A stretch of DNA of 64,000 nt from Desulfitibacter sp. BRH_c19. GTDB lineage: Bacteria; Bacillota; DSM-16504; Desulfitibacterales; Desulfitibacteraceae. The notes beneath the pieces were generated by a model. It saw only the letters and a list, made by a program, of their open reading frames with translations. It did no database searches and was not told the DNA's origin. The position numbers were made by a program, and so were the translations under genes. Of the stretch, positions 29,066 through 38,103 are shown one piece after another; positions within the stretch are counted from its first letter, which is position 1; the number at the start of each line of letters is the position of its first letter. The DNA is taken from positions 1 through 64,000 of the forward strand of contig LOER01000023.1 in assembly GCA_001515945.1 (NCBI GenBank). Reading direction: 5' to 3'.

Positions 29066-29335
29066 TTACATTTGTCTAACTTTTAAAATAGGAATATTTG
29101 CAATGAGAGCTACGGAATCATCTTCATTACTAAGGCTTACATCAAGATTATTTTCGTCAATTTCCATGTATTTGGAAATGCAAGCAATTAAATCACCCTT
29201 TAATGCCTCTATGACGTGCGGTGGAATGCTCGTCCTATCATGGAGTAACACCAAGCGCAACCTTTCTTTAGCAATTGTTTTACTTGTGGGAGAACCAATC
29301 CCTAATATACGTTGTAATAACTGTAGCATAGCCAA
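29066..29335 (-). CDS. minE: Cell division topological specificity factor MinE
   Basis: An 89-residue MinE that drives MinCD oscillation by stimulating MinD ATPase. The anti-MinCD segment SKTIAKERLRLVLLHDRTSI and the topological domain (LKGDLIACISKYMEID) are both recognisable. It lies 21 bases after minD. Presence of MinE rather than DivIVA alone suggests an oscillating Min system, as in other Clostridia. Confidence 0.94.
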   Translation of the reverse strand: MAMLQLLQRILGIGSPTSKTIAKERLRLVLLHDRTSIPPHVIEALKGDLIACISKYMEIDENNLDVSLSNEDDSVALIANIPILKVRQM

Positions 29336-29356
29336 CGCCCCCTTTTACGTGTTGTA

Positions 29357-30148
29357 TTAAAATCCAATTAGTTTACGAAGTTTCTTCATAATCCCTACAT
29401 TTGTATCTAACTTCATCAAGGGAACATTCTCACCAGTTATTCTTAATGATACATTTCTATAAGCTTGTCCGGCTATTGAATCCTTATCTAGAACAGCAGG
29501 TTCTCCTTTATTAGTTGAAACAACTATAAAGTCATCTTCTGGTACAACACCTAGCAATTCAATTGCTAATATTTCAATCATGTCATCAATATCCATCATA
29601 TCACCCATTTTTACCATGTGAGGGCGAATCCGATTAATAATTAATTTAGGACTTCTTAGATCATTTGCCTCTAACAAACCTACTATTCTATCAGCATCCC
29701 TTACAGCAGATACTTCAGGAGTTGTAACGACAATTGCCCTATCTGCACCTGCAATGGCATTTTTGAAGCCACCTTCAATTCCAGCTGGACAGTCAATTAA
29801 AACATAGTCATATTCTTCCTTGAGTGCCTTACATAATACTACCATTTGCTCTTGTGTTACTGAAGTTTTGTCCCTGGTTTGGGAAGCTGGTAGTAAGAAT
29901 AATTCCTCAAAACGTTTATCCTTAATCATAGCTTGTTTTAATCTGCAGTTCTCATGTACAACATCAACAATGTCGTATACAATTCTGTTTTCCAAACCCA
30001 TCACAACATCAAGGTTACGCAATCCGATATCTGTATCAACCATTACAACTTTATAACCAAGTGAAGCTAGACCTGTCCCAATGTTGGCTGTTGTAGTAGT
30101 TTTGCCCACTCCTCCTTTGCCAGATGTAATTACTATAACTTCTCCCAT
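29357..30148 (-). CDS. minD: Septum site-determining ATPase MinD
   Basis: A 263-residue ParA-family ATPase. The deviant Walker A GKGGVGKTTTTAN is at residues 10-22, the Walker B-like region is YVLIDCPAGIEGG, and the C-terminal amphipathic helix (GIMKKLRKLIGF) would bind the membrane. It is followed by minE and preceded by a short minC. Length is normal. Confidence 0.96.
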   Translation of the reverse strand: MGEVIVITSGKGGVGKTTTTANIGTGLASLGYKVVMVDTDIGLRNLDVVMGLENRIVYDIVDVVHENCRLKQAMIKDKRFEELFLLPASQTRDKTSVTQEQMVVLCKALKEEYDYVLIDCPAGIEGGFKNAIAGADRAIVVTTPEVSAVRDADRIVGLLEANDLRSPKLIINRIRPHMVKMGDMMDIDDMIEILAIELLGVVPEDDFIVVSTNKGEPAVLDKDSIAGQAYRNVSLRITGENVPLMKLDTNVGIMKKLRKLIGF

Positions 30149-30178
30149 AATATTTCCCCCTTAAGATAGTAGATTCAG

Positions 30179-30616
30179 TTAACAAAAATTCAGGTAACGC
30201 TCACCCATTGACTGCAATTTTTCTATAACTACTACTCCATTTTTTATCCTGGCAACCTCAGGTTGCTGTGGTTGCCATGTTTCCCCGTCAGGTGCCCGGG
30301 TAATATGATTGGCTATCCTTAGTTGGGTAGGTTCCAATCTAAAAGCTGCTACTACTGTTGATTGGTTTCCAAGAGCACCAGCATGGGCAATTCCCCTCAG
30401 GCATCCTAGGACCATAATGTTTCCTCCGGCAATAATTTCGGCTCCAGGGTTTACATCGCCTAATATCACAATGTGACCTGAATAATGCACGGTCTGCCCG
30501 GAACGAATAGTTCTCTGCACCAGGATTGTCTCGTTGTCAGGAATTTTACAATTACAAGTTGCTTCGACCAGTTCTGTCATCCCCTGTTTTACATAATTTA
30601 CTTTTCTGTCTGACAT
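30179..30616 (-). CDS. minC: Short MinC, C-terminal domain only
   Basis: A 145-residue protein starting at ATG 30616 (GGTGA at good spacing). Residues about 40-140 match MinC_C: SGQTVHYSGHIVILGDVNPGAEIIAGGNIMVLG then GIAHAGALGN, the right-handed beta-helix that dimerises and binds MinD. The usual N-terminal MinC_N domain of about 100 residues, which inhibits FtsZ, is missing; upstream DNA is a repeat and terminator, with no space or frame for it. The frame is open 39 bases further up but this part reads from the repeat. The protein may position something else, or a separate partner may supply FtsZ inhibition. Confidence 0.82.
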   Translation of the reverse strand: MSDRKVNYVKQGMTELVEATCNCKIPDNETILVQRTIRSGQTVHYSGHIVILGDVNPGAEIIAGGNIMVLGCLRGIAHAGALGNQSTVVAAFRLEPTQLRIANHITRAPDGETWQPQQPEVARIKNGVVVIEKLQSMGERYLNFC

Positions 30617-30751
30617 AAAATTCACCAGCTTCCCCAACAAGAGGCAAGAATGCAAGATGTAAGAGGCAGGATTAATGCTCTCTTATTGCTTCATGCTTCT
30701 TGAATGGACTAAGTTAACTTTCTACGAATAAACACCAATTCCTGCAAGACA

Positions 30752-30784
30752 AGAAAAAAACAAGGACAAAAATTCCTTGTTTTT
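30752..30784 (-). terminator. Intrinsic terminator after mrdA
   Basis: AACAAGGAATTTTTGTCCTTGTT followed by a U-run on the minus strand, 35 bases beyond the mrdA stop. Confidence 0.85.
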
Positions 30785-30818
30785 ACATCAATTTATGACA
30801 TCAGGAAAAACAAACAGC

Positions 30819-32888
30819 CTATTCTGTCGAATTCATTAGTATTTCTTCCTCATCTAAAACTGTTTTATTTAAACCAAAATACTCTTCAAATATAGCTTTT
30901 GCAACTACACCAGCACTACCTCCACCAGTTTTGCCATACTCAATTACGCCAGCAAAGGCTATTTGGGGATCCTCTACCGGAGCAAAAGCAACAAATACAC
31001 CATGGAAATCTTTACTCTTGTCATCCCCTACGAGTCCTGTCTGGGCAGTTCCAGTTTTAGCAGCTACCCCGACTTCAGGTGGAAATTCGCTAAATAAATA
31101 GTATGATGTTCCGCCAGGGCTAGTAACATCATGCATTCCTTTGGTAACTTGTTTCAATGTTTCTGGAGAAACGTCCACTACCCCAGCTATCTCTGGAAGA
31201 TAATCCATTACAACTTCACCCTGCGGAGAGGTTATCTTATCTATAAGATATGGAACATACCTAGTTCCACCATTTGCAATAGTAGCAGTATAATTTGCAA
31301 GCTGTAAGATTGTATAATTATTTGATCCCTGTCCAATTGATGTATTATAAGTATCGTATGGATGCCAGTTGGTTTCAAAGTTATAATCAATTTTGTATTG
31401 TGCCTCTAGATTAGCAAGTTCTCCATCCTTTTGTCTATCTAATTCTTGAAACTCCTCAAATGTGTGAGCCTCTCCCCTTAAGGTTTGGTATTTTTTTTCA
31501 ATATTATCTCTTCTAGTTTCGTATTTTCTTTTTACTAAAATATCACTTAAAGTCCTCTTCCATTCAGGTGTTGGTAAATTTCCAACCTCCTCACCGAGGA
31601 TATCTGGAGAACCAGTTTTAGTTCCCAAACCAAATTGCTGGCCAACGTCTACAATATTATCAATGCCAGTTAAATACGCAGCGTTTTGCACATAGGTATT
31701 ACAGGAAACTGCCAGTGCCCTATGAAAATTAACCACCCCATGAACATCGTGACATTTTATATAAGGTGGTCGCCAATAGGCACCAGTACATATAACAGTA
31801 TCAGTTAGGTTAACAGATTTATTTTCATAGGCTGCCATTAATGTGATCATTTTAAAAGTAGAACCAGGAGGATAAGTGCCACGAACTGCTCTATTGAATT
31901 CTGGCTTTAAAACTGGGTCATTATAATAATCTTTTTTTTCCGTAAAAGTACCATCAACAAAGTCATTGGGATTCATGTCTGGTTTGCTAGAAATTGCGAG
32001 AATAGCACCGGTTTTTACATCTATTACAACAGCCCCTCCAGCACCACCCTTGGGATTTTCATCTTGTACTCTTTCAATTACCTCATCCATAGAATTTTCC
32101 ATTACTCTTTGTAGCTCAGAATCAATTGTAAGAAGCACGTTGTTTCCCGGGGTTGATGGAATACTAACTAGCTCTCTTATGGGCCTAGCACTAGCATTTA
32201 CCTCCACTTGATGGACTCCTTTTTTCCCTCTTAAACCTGCATTTACACCATCTATTTCTCTTATTTCTGCAACCTTTTCTATTCCGGTCTTGCCGATCTT
32301 ATCATTTAGCCCATATTGATGCTCTGTGAATGTCTCTAGTTCTCTTTCGCTGATTTGTCCCACGTAACCTAAAATATGCCCTGCTAAACTACCATATGGA
32401 TAGAACCTTTGGGGTACTTCTTCTATTACGACCCCTGGTAAATCACTCCTTCTTTCTTCTAAACGAGAAATAATCTCAATCCCTTCCTCATCCCATGGTA
32501 ACGTAACTATTTGTACAGGTTCAAATTTTCTAGTATTCTCGCCCAATTTTTCATGGATGATATCTGCATTAATCTCTACATCGTCTAATATCTCAACTAA
32601 ATTATCTATTACCTCTTGCAACGTATTTGCATCGGCCAGATAGGAAATGGAAATATTAAACGCAGGCATACTTGTAGCGAGGACTTTACCATCAGCACTA
32701 ACTGCATCCCCCCGTCTTGCTTCCTTGGAAATAATTCTAATACGATTTTCTTCGGATTGAGTCTTAAATTCATGAGCATTAACAACCTGCAATTGAAATA
32801 GTCTTCCAACCAGAACAAGAAATATCAAAGCGGTTATATATAAAAAAATAGTTAGTTTTTTTTGTAGTATTTTACGAGAAAGGGTCAT
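30819..32888 (-). CDS. mrdA: Penicillin-binding protein 2 (class B transpeptidase)
   Basis: A 689-residue class B PBP for lateral-wall synthesis, the transpeptidase partner of RodA. It has one N-terminal membrane helix, a pedestal domain (about 45-240) and a transpeptidase domain with SxxK in PPGSTFKMITL, SxN in VSCNTYVQNA and KTGT in VAAKTGTAQTG. An insertion of about 60 charged residues (around 450-510) with heptad-like character is present in the transpeptidase domain, as in some Clostridia. It follows mreD by six bases in the mreBCD-mrdA operon. Confidence 0.94.
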   Translation of the reverse strand: MTLSRKILQKKLTIFLYITALIFLVLVGRLFQLQVVNAHEFKTQSEENRIRIISKEARRGDAVSADGKVLATSMPAFNISISYLADANTLQEVIDNLVEILDDVEINADIIHEKLGENTRKFEPVQIVTLPWDEEGIEIISRLEERRSDLPGVVIEEVPQRFYPYGSLAGHILGYVGQISERELETFTEHQYGLNDKIGKTGIEKVAEIREIDGVNAGLRGKKGVHQVEVNASARPIRELVSIPSTPGNNVLLTIDSELQRVMENSMDEVIERVQDENPKGGAGGAVVIDVKTGAILAISSKPDMNPNDFVDGTFTEKKDYYNDPVLKPEFNRAVRGTYPPGSTFKMITLMAAYENKSVNLTDTVICTGAYWRPPYIKCHDVHGVVNFHRALAVSCNTYVQNAAYLTGIDNIVDVGQQFGLGTKTGSPDILGEEVGNLPTPEWKRTLSDILVKRKYETRRDNIEKKYQTLRGEAHTFEEFQELDRQKDGELANLEAQYKIDYNFETNWHPYDTYNTSIGQGSNNYTILQLANYTATIANGGTRYVPYLIDKITSPQGEVVMDYLPEIAGVVDVSPETLKQVTKGMHDVTSPGGTSYYLFSEFPPEVGVAAKTGTAQTGLVGDDKSKDFHGVFVAFAPVEDPQIAFAGVIEYGKTGGGSAGVVAKAIFEEYFGLNKTVLDEEEILMNSTE

Positions 32889-32894
32889 TTGTCC

Positions 32895-33398
32895 CTACCT
32901 CCTCAATTTTTTAACAAACCGCTCCATGCTAATTTTGTAATACCTGCCATATAAAAAAGGTGCTAAACAAGCATTATAAATTGATTGCAGTATTACTACT
33001 CTCAAATAGGCATTATACTCAAAAAATGAATACATACCAACAATAAATCCTATTAAATAGCTTATAGCGCCAAACACAAATGTTCCAACTAACAAAACTA
33101 TTACTGGCACTAAAATATGGTCCTTAAACAGCTTTGGTTCTAAAAAACCGATAAGTAAACCCATTAAACCCTTAGTAATAGCGTTAAAACCTATGAATCT
33201 TCCTACAAGTAAATCTTCTACTAAACCATAAACAAAACCCAAAACTCCTGCTTTTTTCCCATAAAGTAGTCCATACAAGACTACAATAATCAACAGCAGA
33301 TCAGGCTTTACACCGGCTACTGCTAAATAATTAAATGCTGTTGCCTGTAGAACCAAACTGGAAACCAGCAAAAAACCCATCAAAAACCAGTGCTTCAC
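32895..33398 (-). CDS. mreD: Rod shape-determining membrane protein MreD
   Basis: A 167-residue protein with five or six membrane helices, of the MreD family, linking MreB/MreC to the wall-synthesis machine. It overlaps the mreC stop by one base and is followed by mrdA. Sequence conservation in this family is low; motif GFVYGLVEDLLVG and the operon position make the call firm. Confidence 0.9.
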   Translation of the reverse strand: MKHWFLMGFLLVSSLVLQATAFNYLAVAGVKPDLLLIIVVLYGLLYGKKAGVLGFVYGLVEDLLVGRFIGFNAITKGLMGLLIGFLEPKLFKDHILVPVIVLLVGTFVFGAISYLIGFIVGMYSFFEYNAYLRVVILQSIYNACLAPFLYGRYYKISMERFVKKLRR

Positions 33399-34270
33399 TA
33401 CTCTTCACCCTCTCCCAATTCAAGTTCTTCTGGGAGTTCTTTAACTTGCATAACAACCATTACTTCCTCTAATTTTCCAAATTCCACATATGGAATTATC
33501 ATTGCTTGTTTTACAAGGCCATTAGGAGCCATTACTACTTCTGTAACATAACCTATTTTTAAGCCTTTTGGAAAAATCTCTCCTAAGCCTGAGGTTATTA
33601 AAATATCCCCCACATCAATTGGTGCATCATGACTTATATGGATCATCTGTAGAGGATACTCTTCTGTAGTTGTAGCCTCAACTACACCAAGCGTTCTATT
33701 TTGCTGTACCATTGCCCCTACAGCACTATCTCTATCTAGCAAGAGCATTATTTCAGCAGTATTTCTTGAAGTAGCTACAACTCTGCCAACTAATCCTTGG
33801 TGATTAATTACAGGCATATTCATCCTTATGCCATGATTTTCACCTTTATTTACTACTATTGTATCAAACCAGTTTCCTAAATTTCTACCGATAACCTTCG
33901 CCGCAAGGAGTTCCAGTTGATCTTCATTAGAATCTCTGAGCCCAAGCAGCTGGTTCAGCCTCTTGTTTTCTAGACGATACTCTTCCATTGTGCTATTTTG
34001 CAAGACTAAGCCTCTTACTTGTTCTTTTAAGTCGTTGTTTTCTTCTAAAAGCTCATTATACAAAGTTATACTGTTCCCTATATTTACTACTGTTCTTGAA
34101 ACTTGCATAACCCCGCTATACAGCGGGGCTATAGTATCACGTATAATAATTTCCAGTTGGGACAACTGTGTTCTGTTAGTTGTTGAAGTAAATCTAATAC
34201 CAGCTAAAAGTATAATTACTATCAAAACACTCACAATTATACTTTTTTTTCTGGAAATCTTGCGTGCCAT
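33398..34270 (-). CDS. mreC: Rod shape-determining protein MreC
   Basis: A 290-residue bitopic protein: one membrane helix (12-30), a coiled coil (about 60-110, ELLEENNDLKEQVRGLV) and a beta-barrel domain with the family motifs AKVIGRNLGNWFDTIVVNKG, GLVGRVV and LITSGLGEIFPKGLKIGYV. It lies between mreB (18 bases) and mreD (1-base overlap). Confidence 0.95.
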   Translation of the reverse strand: MARKISRKKSIIVSVLIVIILLAGIRFTSTTNRTQLSQLEIIIRDTIAPLYSGVMQVSRTVVNIGNSITLYNELLEENNDLKEQVRGLVLQNSTMEEYRLENKRLNQLLGLRDSNEDQLELLAAKVIGRNLGNWFDTIVVNKGENHGIRMNMPVINHQGLVGRVVATSRNTAEIMLLLDRDSAVGAMVQQNRTLGVVEATTTEEYPLQMIHISHDAPIDVGDILITSGLGEIFPKGLKIGYVTEVVMAPNGLVKQAMIIPYVEFGKLEEVMVVMQVKELPEELELGEGEE

Positions 34271-34288
34271 TTATATACACCTACATCT

Positions 34289-35335
34289 CTAACCCAATTT
34301 TCTATTGGGTATTAATACCCTCTTAAGCATTTCGATATTTTCTAAAACACTTCCTGTTCCATTGGCAACAGCTAATAATGGATCCTCTGCTATATGAACA
34401 GGTATACCTGTTTCATGGCTAATAAGTGTATCTAAACCCCAAAGCAACGAACCGCCTCCTGCCATTACAATTCCCCTATCCATGATGTCTGACGCAAGTT
34501 CTGGAGGAGTTTTTTCTAAACAAACTTTAATTGCCTCTATGATAGCCGTTACTGGTTCATTTAAAGCCTCTTTAATCTCTTTTGAAGTAATTTCAATAGT
34601 TTTTGGTAAACCAGCAACTAAGTCCCTACCCCTTACGGGAACTACTACTTTAGCCTTTTCATCACCATTACCTACAGGGAAATAAGCTGCTCCAATTTGG
34701 ATTTTTAACTCTTCTGCTGTTCTTTCACCAATCATAAGATTATATTTTCTTTTAATATGTTGAACTATTGCTTCATCCATTTCATCTCCACCTATACGGA
34801 TTGATCTGGATGTTACTATTCCACCCAATGATATAATTGCTACTTCTGTAGTACCTCCACCAATATCTACAACCATGTTTCCAGTAGGTTCATGTACTGG
34901 TAAGCCAGCCCCAATAGCAGCAGCCATTGGCTCCTCTATTAGATAAACCTCCTTGGCTCCTGCTTGCATGGCAGCTTCTCTTACTGCTCTTTCTTCAACA
35001 GCTGTAATACCTGAAGGGATACAAACAACTACCCTAGGTCTAACTATTGTACTTTTGTTTTTTCGATTCAATGCCTTGTTAATAAAGTAGCGCAACATGG
35101 CTGATGTTATATCAAAATCAGCTATTACTCCATCCTTCATTGGTCTAATGGCAATTATATTGCCCGGAGTTCTACCAATCATTTTTTTTGCTTCTTCACC
35201 AACTGCTAAAACTGCCCCATTTTCTCTCTGAATAGCAACAACAGAAGGTTCAGTACATATAATTCCCTTTCCACGTAAGTGAACCAAAGTATTAGCCGTT
35301 CCTAAGTCAATTCCTAAGTCTTTTGCAAAAAACAT
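34289..35335 (-). CDS. mreB: Actin-like cell-shape protein MreB
   Basis: A 348-residue bacterial actin. The nucleotide-binding motifs are [29 protein letters not shown] and [12 protein letters not shown]. It is the first gene of mreBCD-mrdA-minCDE-rodA and has its own promoter. Its high similarity to family core segments such as [14 protein letters not shown] leaves no doubt. Confidence 0.97.
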   Translation of the reverse strand: MFFAKDLGIDLGTANTLVHLRGKGIICTEPSVVAIQRENGAVLAVGEEAKKMIGRTPGNIIAIRPMKDGVIADFDITSAMLRYFINKALNRKNKSTIVRPRVVVCIPSGITAVEERAVREAAMQAGAKEVYLIEEPMAAAIGAGLPVHEPTGNMVVDIGGGTTEVAIISLGGIVTSRSIRIGGDEMDEAIVQHIKRKYNLMIGERTAEELKIQIGAAYFPVGNGDEKAKVVVPVRGRDLVAGLPKTIEITSKEIKEALNEPVTAIIEAIKVCLEKTPPELASDIMDRGIVMAGGGSLLWGLDTLISHETGIPVHIAEDPLLAVANGTGSVLENIEMLKRVLIPNRKLG

Positions 35336-35384
35336 TTATGTTACTCCTCTCCAAGTTAGCTCTCTAATTTGTTACCTACATATA

Positions 35385-35414
35385 ATTATATTATAGCATT
35401 GAAACTGCTATCAA
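35385..35414 (-). promoter_or_regulatory. Probable sigma-A promoter of mreB
   Basis: TTGATA (35409-35414) and TATAAT (35385-35390) with an 18-base spacer, about 50 bases before the mreB start. Confidence 0.65.
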
Positions 35415-35430
35415 GGGGAAAGATTTGGGA

Positions 35431-36123
35431 CTACCCAATTACACAAAGCTCTTTTAAGCTTTTATATCTACCTTCCCCAATAATAATATGATCAAGAACT
35501 TCTATTCCCAATATTTCCCCAGCTTTTACAAGCCTGTTGGTTACCTGTATATCTTCTTTACTTGGTTCAGGATCACCACTAGGATGGTTATGAATTAATA
35601 TTACAGAAGCCGCACTTTTTTCAACAGCTCTTTTAAAAACCTCTCTTGGGTGTACAATTGAACTATTTAGACTTCCTATTGACACTTCTTCTATTCCAAT
35701 AACATGGTTTTTTGTACTTAAGGTAATAACCTTAAAATGTTCTTTGTCCAAAAACTGCATTTCCATTACAAGATCAACCACATCTAATGGGCTAGTTATT
35801 TTCGGTTTAACTACGCCTACTTCCTTATATATCCTATGTCCTAGTTCAATTGCTGCTTTTATTTGTGCAACTTTTGCTAGTCCAACTCCTTGAAAGCTAC
35901 TAAGTTCTTCTACTGAAATATTTGCTAGACCCTTTAGACCATTACAATGATGTAATATTTTATTAGCAATGTCAATAGCAGTTTCTTTCCTATTGCCTAT
36001 CCTCAATAAAATTGCCAGAAGCTCCCCCGAGCTTAAAGCTGCAGGTCCCTTTTGTAGCAAACGTTCTCTAGGTCGAATATCCTCCGGCATTTCTTTTACC
36101 GTCAAACGATATTCCTCACTCAC
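35431..36123 (-). CDS. radC: RadC-like JAB-domain protein
   Basis: A 230-residue protein with an N-terminal helix-hairpin-helix UPF0758 domain (LLAILLRIGNRKETAIDIA, SFQGVGLAKVAQIKAA) and a C-terminal JAB/MPN domain with the metal motif HNHPSGDPEPSKED. Despite the historical name its role in DNA repair is unproven. It starts at GTG with GGGGGT nine bases upstream. It lies next to the mreBCD block as in many Firmicutes, with the structured intergenic RNA candidate directly upstream. Confidence 0.92.
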   Translation of the reverse strand: MSEEYRLTVKEMPEDIRPRERLLQKGPAALSSGELLAILLRIGNRKETAIDIANKILHHCNGLKGLANISVEELSSFQGVGLAKVAQIKAAIELGHRIYKEVGVVKPKITSPLDVVDLVMEMQFLDKEHFKVITLSTKNHVIGIEEVSIGSLNSSIVHPREVFKRAVEKSAASVILIHNHPSGDPEPSKEDIQVTNRLVKAGEILGIEVLDHIIIGEGRYKSLKELCVIG

Positions 36124-36174
36124 TAAATATCTACCCCCAAATACTTTTTCAATAAACAGGATTCTTGACTTCAG

Positions 36175-36421
36175 GTGGAGTTTCCCACAGGATTAGTTCA
36201 ACTACAGTTCAGGAAAAAGCATCTGAACTAAGTTTCACTGAATTACTCCATCTGAAGGTTATAGAGCGAAACTTCATTTAATCAGCAGATTAAATGTTTA
36301 GCTGAGCTAATCCTTTAGGGGAAACCGTTATCCAGGGACATAGCACCGCTTATCTCCCACTTATAGAAGATGGGAGTCTTAGCGGTGATAGTCATCGGAT
36401 AAAGCATATTCCCTTTTTTTT
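36175..36421 (+). ncRNA. Candidate structured non-coding RNA between radC and maf
   Basis: About 245 bases fold into many strong helices. GTTTCCC (36180) pairs with GGGAAAC (36319), and GGATTAGTTCA (36190) with TGAGCTAATCC (36303), closing a multi-branch junction with hairpins AGTTCAG/CTGAACT (36206, 36223), AAGTTTC/GAAACTT (36230, 36268) and CATTTAATC/GATTAAATG (36275, 36288). A 3' domain pairs CACCGCT/AGCGGTG (36344, 36381) and CTCCCA/TGGGAG (36354, 36371). TTATCC/GGATAA (36328, 36397) and AGGGA/TCCCT (36334, 36410) cross, giving a possible pseudoknot, and eight T follow. The U-run favours the plus strand; alternatively the minus strand would make it the radC 5' leader. Size and complexity recall clostridial classes such as raiA RNA, but I cannot confirm that identity. 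Confidence 0.65.
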
Positions 36422-36622
36422 GAAAATCTATCGATATTTGTGTTTTTTCGACCTATAATAACAATAACATTTTAATATTATAATTTCTACTTTTATTATG
36501 GTCTTTATAATTTATCTTTAGATATTATGATAATTCATTTTGGAGCAAAATCCATATACTACTTTTATACGGAATAAGGTTATTAGTTTAAAGGGTTCGA
36601 TTTTGGAATAAATAATCCAATA

Positions 36623-36647
36623 GGAAAAGGAGTGCAAAGGCACTCCC
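36623..36647 (-). terminator. Intrinsic terminator after maf
   Basis: GGAGTGCCTTTGCACTCC followed by TTTTCC on the minus strand, about 36 bases past the maf stop. Confidence 0.8.
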
Positions 36648-36682
36648 TAAAATGTTCTTGGGTATTCTTTTTGGTACAACTC

Positions 36683-37300
36683 TTAGACTATTTTTATACC
36701 AAAATTACTAAGCATATTAGCTAACTTAAACAACGGTAAACCAACAACATTAAAATAATCTCCATCAATTCTTTTTACAAAAATTGCTCCTTTTCCCTGT
36801 ATAGCATATGAGCCCGCTTTTCCTTTCGGGGAATCAGAAGAATTGATATATCTAAGTGCTTCATCTTTATCAATGGGTCGAAATTCGACTTCGGTAACTT
36901 CGTGGTCCGATATTTCTGTTTTTGTTAGTCCATCAACAATAGCAATGCCAGAATAGACTTTGTGTTTTCTATTTTGTAAACTTAGAAGCATTGACAGAGA
37001 CTCATCCTCATCTTTCGGCTTTCCAAGGATTTTATCATCTAATACTACAATGGTATCTGCACCAACAATAAGACCTTCTTGGTACTTTATAGCAACTTCT
37101 TTCGCTTTTTTTAAGGCTAACACTTCAACTACTTTAGATGGAGGTATTCCTTCTGGAACTACCTCATCTACTTTGCTAAAATCAACAATAAAATTAATAT
37201 CCAAGATTTTGAGTAATTCTCTACGCCTTGGAGATGCTGAAGCTAGTATTATTTGAGGTTGTTTTTTAATATTAATAAGCTTTTCATCCTCTCTGATAAT
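36683..37300 (-). CDS. maf: Maf-family nucleoside triphosphate pyrophosphatase
   Basis: Maf proteins hydrolyse dTTP/UTP or modified nucleotides to the monophosphate. The signature LASASPRRRELL lies at about 37209-37246, upstream of the first in-frame TTG (37204), so the gene must start earlier. Going up, the frame meets TAG at 37301-37303 and contains no ATG, GTG or TTG between. Possible starts are ATT (37300 or 37276, the second after AGAGAGG), or an ATG in another frame (37287) joined by a -1 slip on A AAA AAC. The coordinates given cover the open frame. Other motifs: GADTIVVLDDKILGKPKD, HKVYSGIA, GKAGSYAIQGKGA. Apart from the start, the protein looks complete at about 197-205 residues. Confidence 0.8.
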   Translation of the reverse strand: MIREDEKLINIKKQPQIILASASPRRRELLKILDINFIVDFSKVDEVVPEGIPPSKVVEVLALKKAKEVAIKYQEGLIVGADTIVVLDDKILGKPKDEDESLSMLLSLQNRKHKVYSGIAIVDGLTKTEISDHEVTEVEFRPIDKDEALRYINSSDSPKGKAGSYAIQGKGAIFVKRIDGDYFNVVGLPLFKLANMLSNFGIKIV

Positions 37301-37346
37301 CTATGTCACCATCCTCCATTGATTGCAAAAAGATAGTCAAGAAGTC

Positions 37347-37374
37347 AAGAAAAAGGGGTATTCCCCTTTTTCTT
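37347..37374 (-). terminator. Intrinsic terminator after rex
   Basis: A perfect 12-base-pair palindrome AAGAAAAAGGGG/CCCCTTTTTCTT around TATT, eight bases after the rex stop. Confidence 0.88.
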
Positions 37375-37382
37375 ATACTTTA

Positions 37383-38012
37383 TCATTTTTGATTAATCAT
37401 ATTAAAAGTTAGTATTTCCAAGTTCACAGATAAATCAACATTTCTAACTATAATATCTTTTGGCACATTAAGAACCCTTGGTGCAAAGTTCAGTATTGAT
37501 GTTACATTGTTTTCTATCAGATAATTTGCCACATCCTGTGCATGTTCACTTGGTACTGTAATAATGCCCATTTTAACTTTATACTCTTTTACAATTTTGG
37601 GCAACCGATCCATGGACATAATTTCTATGTTGTTTACTTTAAATCCAACTTTTTGGGGATTATCATCAAAGATGCCTACGATATCAAAACCTCTCTCCTT
37701 AAAACCAGCATAAATACCAAGGGCTGACCCTAAGTTTCCAGCTCCTATAACGATGACCTTCCATTGCTTGTTTAGTCCCAATATTTTCAAGATGTTATAT
37801 TGCAAGTCCTTTACATTGTAACCAACACCTCTGGTTCCAAATTCCCCAAAATAAGCTAAATCTTTCCTGACCTGGGCTGGACTTACTCCAACACCTTGAG
37901 CAATATCCCCTGAGGAAATAGTAATGATCCCTTTCTTGTCAACCTGAAATAAAAATCTCGAGTAAACCGATAATCGACTAACCGTTGCTTCTGGTATTTT
38001 TAAAGCTTTCAT
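37383..38012 (-). CDS. rex: Redox-sensing transcriptional repressor Rex
   Basis: About 209 residues. The N-terminal winged helix (KIPEATVSRLSVYSRFL, SGDIAQGVGVSPAQVRKDLAYFG) binds DNA, and the Rossmann domain (VIGAGNLGSALGIYAGF, DIVGIFDDNPQKVG) senses NADH/NAD+. In Clostridia Rex controls fermentation and respiratory genes. The ATG at 38012 fits the family start; the frame is open to 38042. I did not find a convincing Rex operator next to the fdh operon in this window. Confidence 0.94.
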   Translation of the reverse strand: MKALKIPEATVSRLSVYSRFLFQVDKKGIITISSGDIAQGVGVSPAQVRKDLAYFGEFGTRGVGYNVKDLQYNILKILGLNKQWKVIVIGAGNLGSALGIYAGFKERGFDIVGIFDDNPQKVGFKVNNIEIMSMDRLPKIVKEYKVKMGIITVPSEHAQDVANYLIENNVTSILNFAPRVLNVPKDIIVRNVDLSVNLEILTFNMINQK

Positions 38013-38103
38013 TTGGCTAACGTGCCCTCCTTTAACGGTCATATTATATCCTGAACAAATCTACAACGTTATTATAACAGATTTGTGCAAAAAGGTACAA
38101 ATT

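Noticed and set aside
37301-37303. TAG upstream of maf read as pyrrolysine, starting at the ATG at 37310
   Set aside because: Maf proteins have no such residue, the ATG lies on the GGAGG itself, and no Pyl genes are in the window. A rare start or sequence error is simpler.
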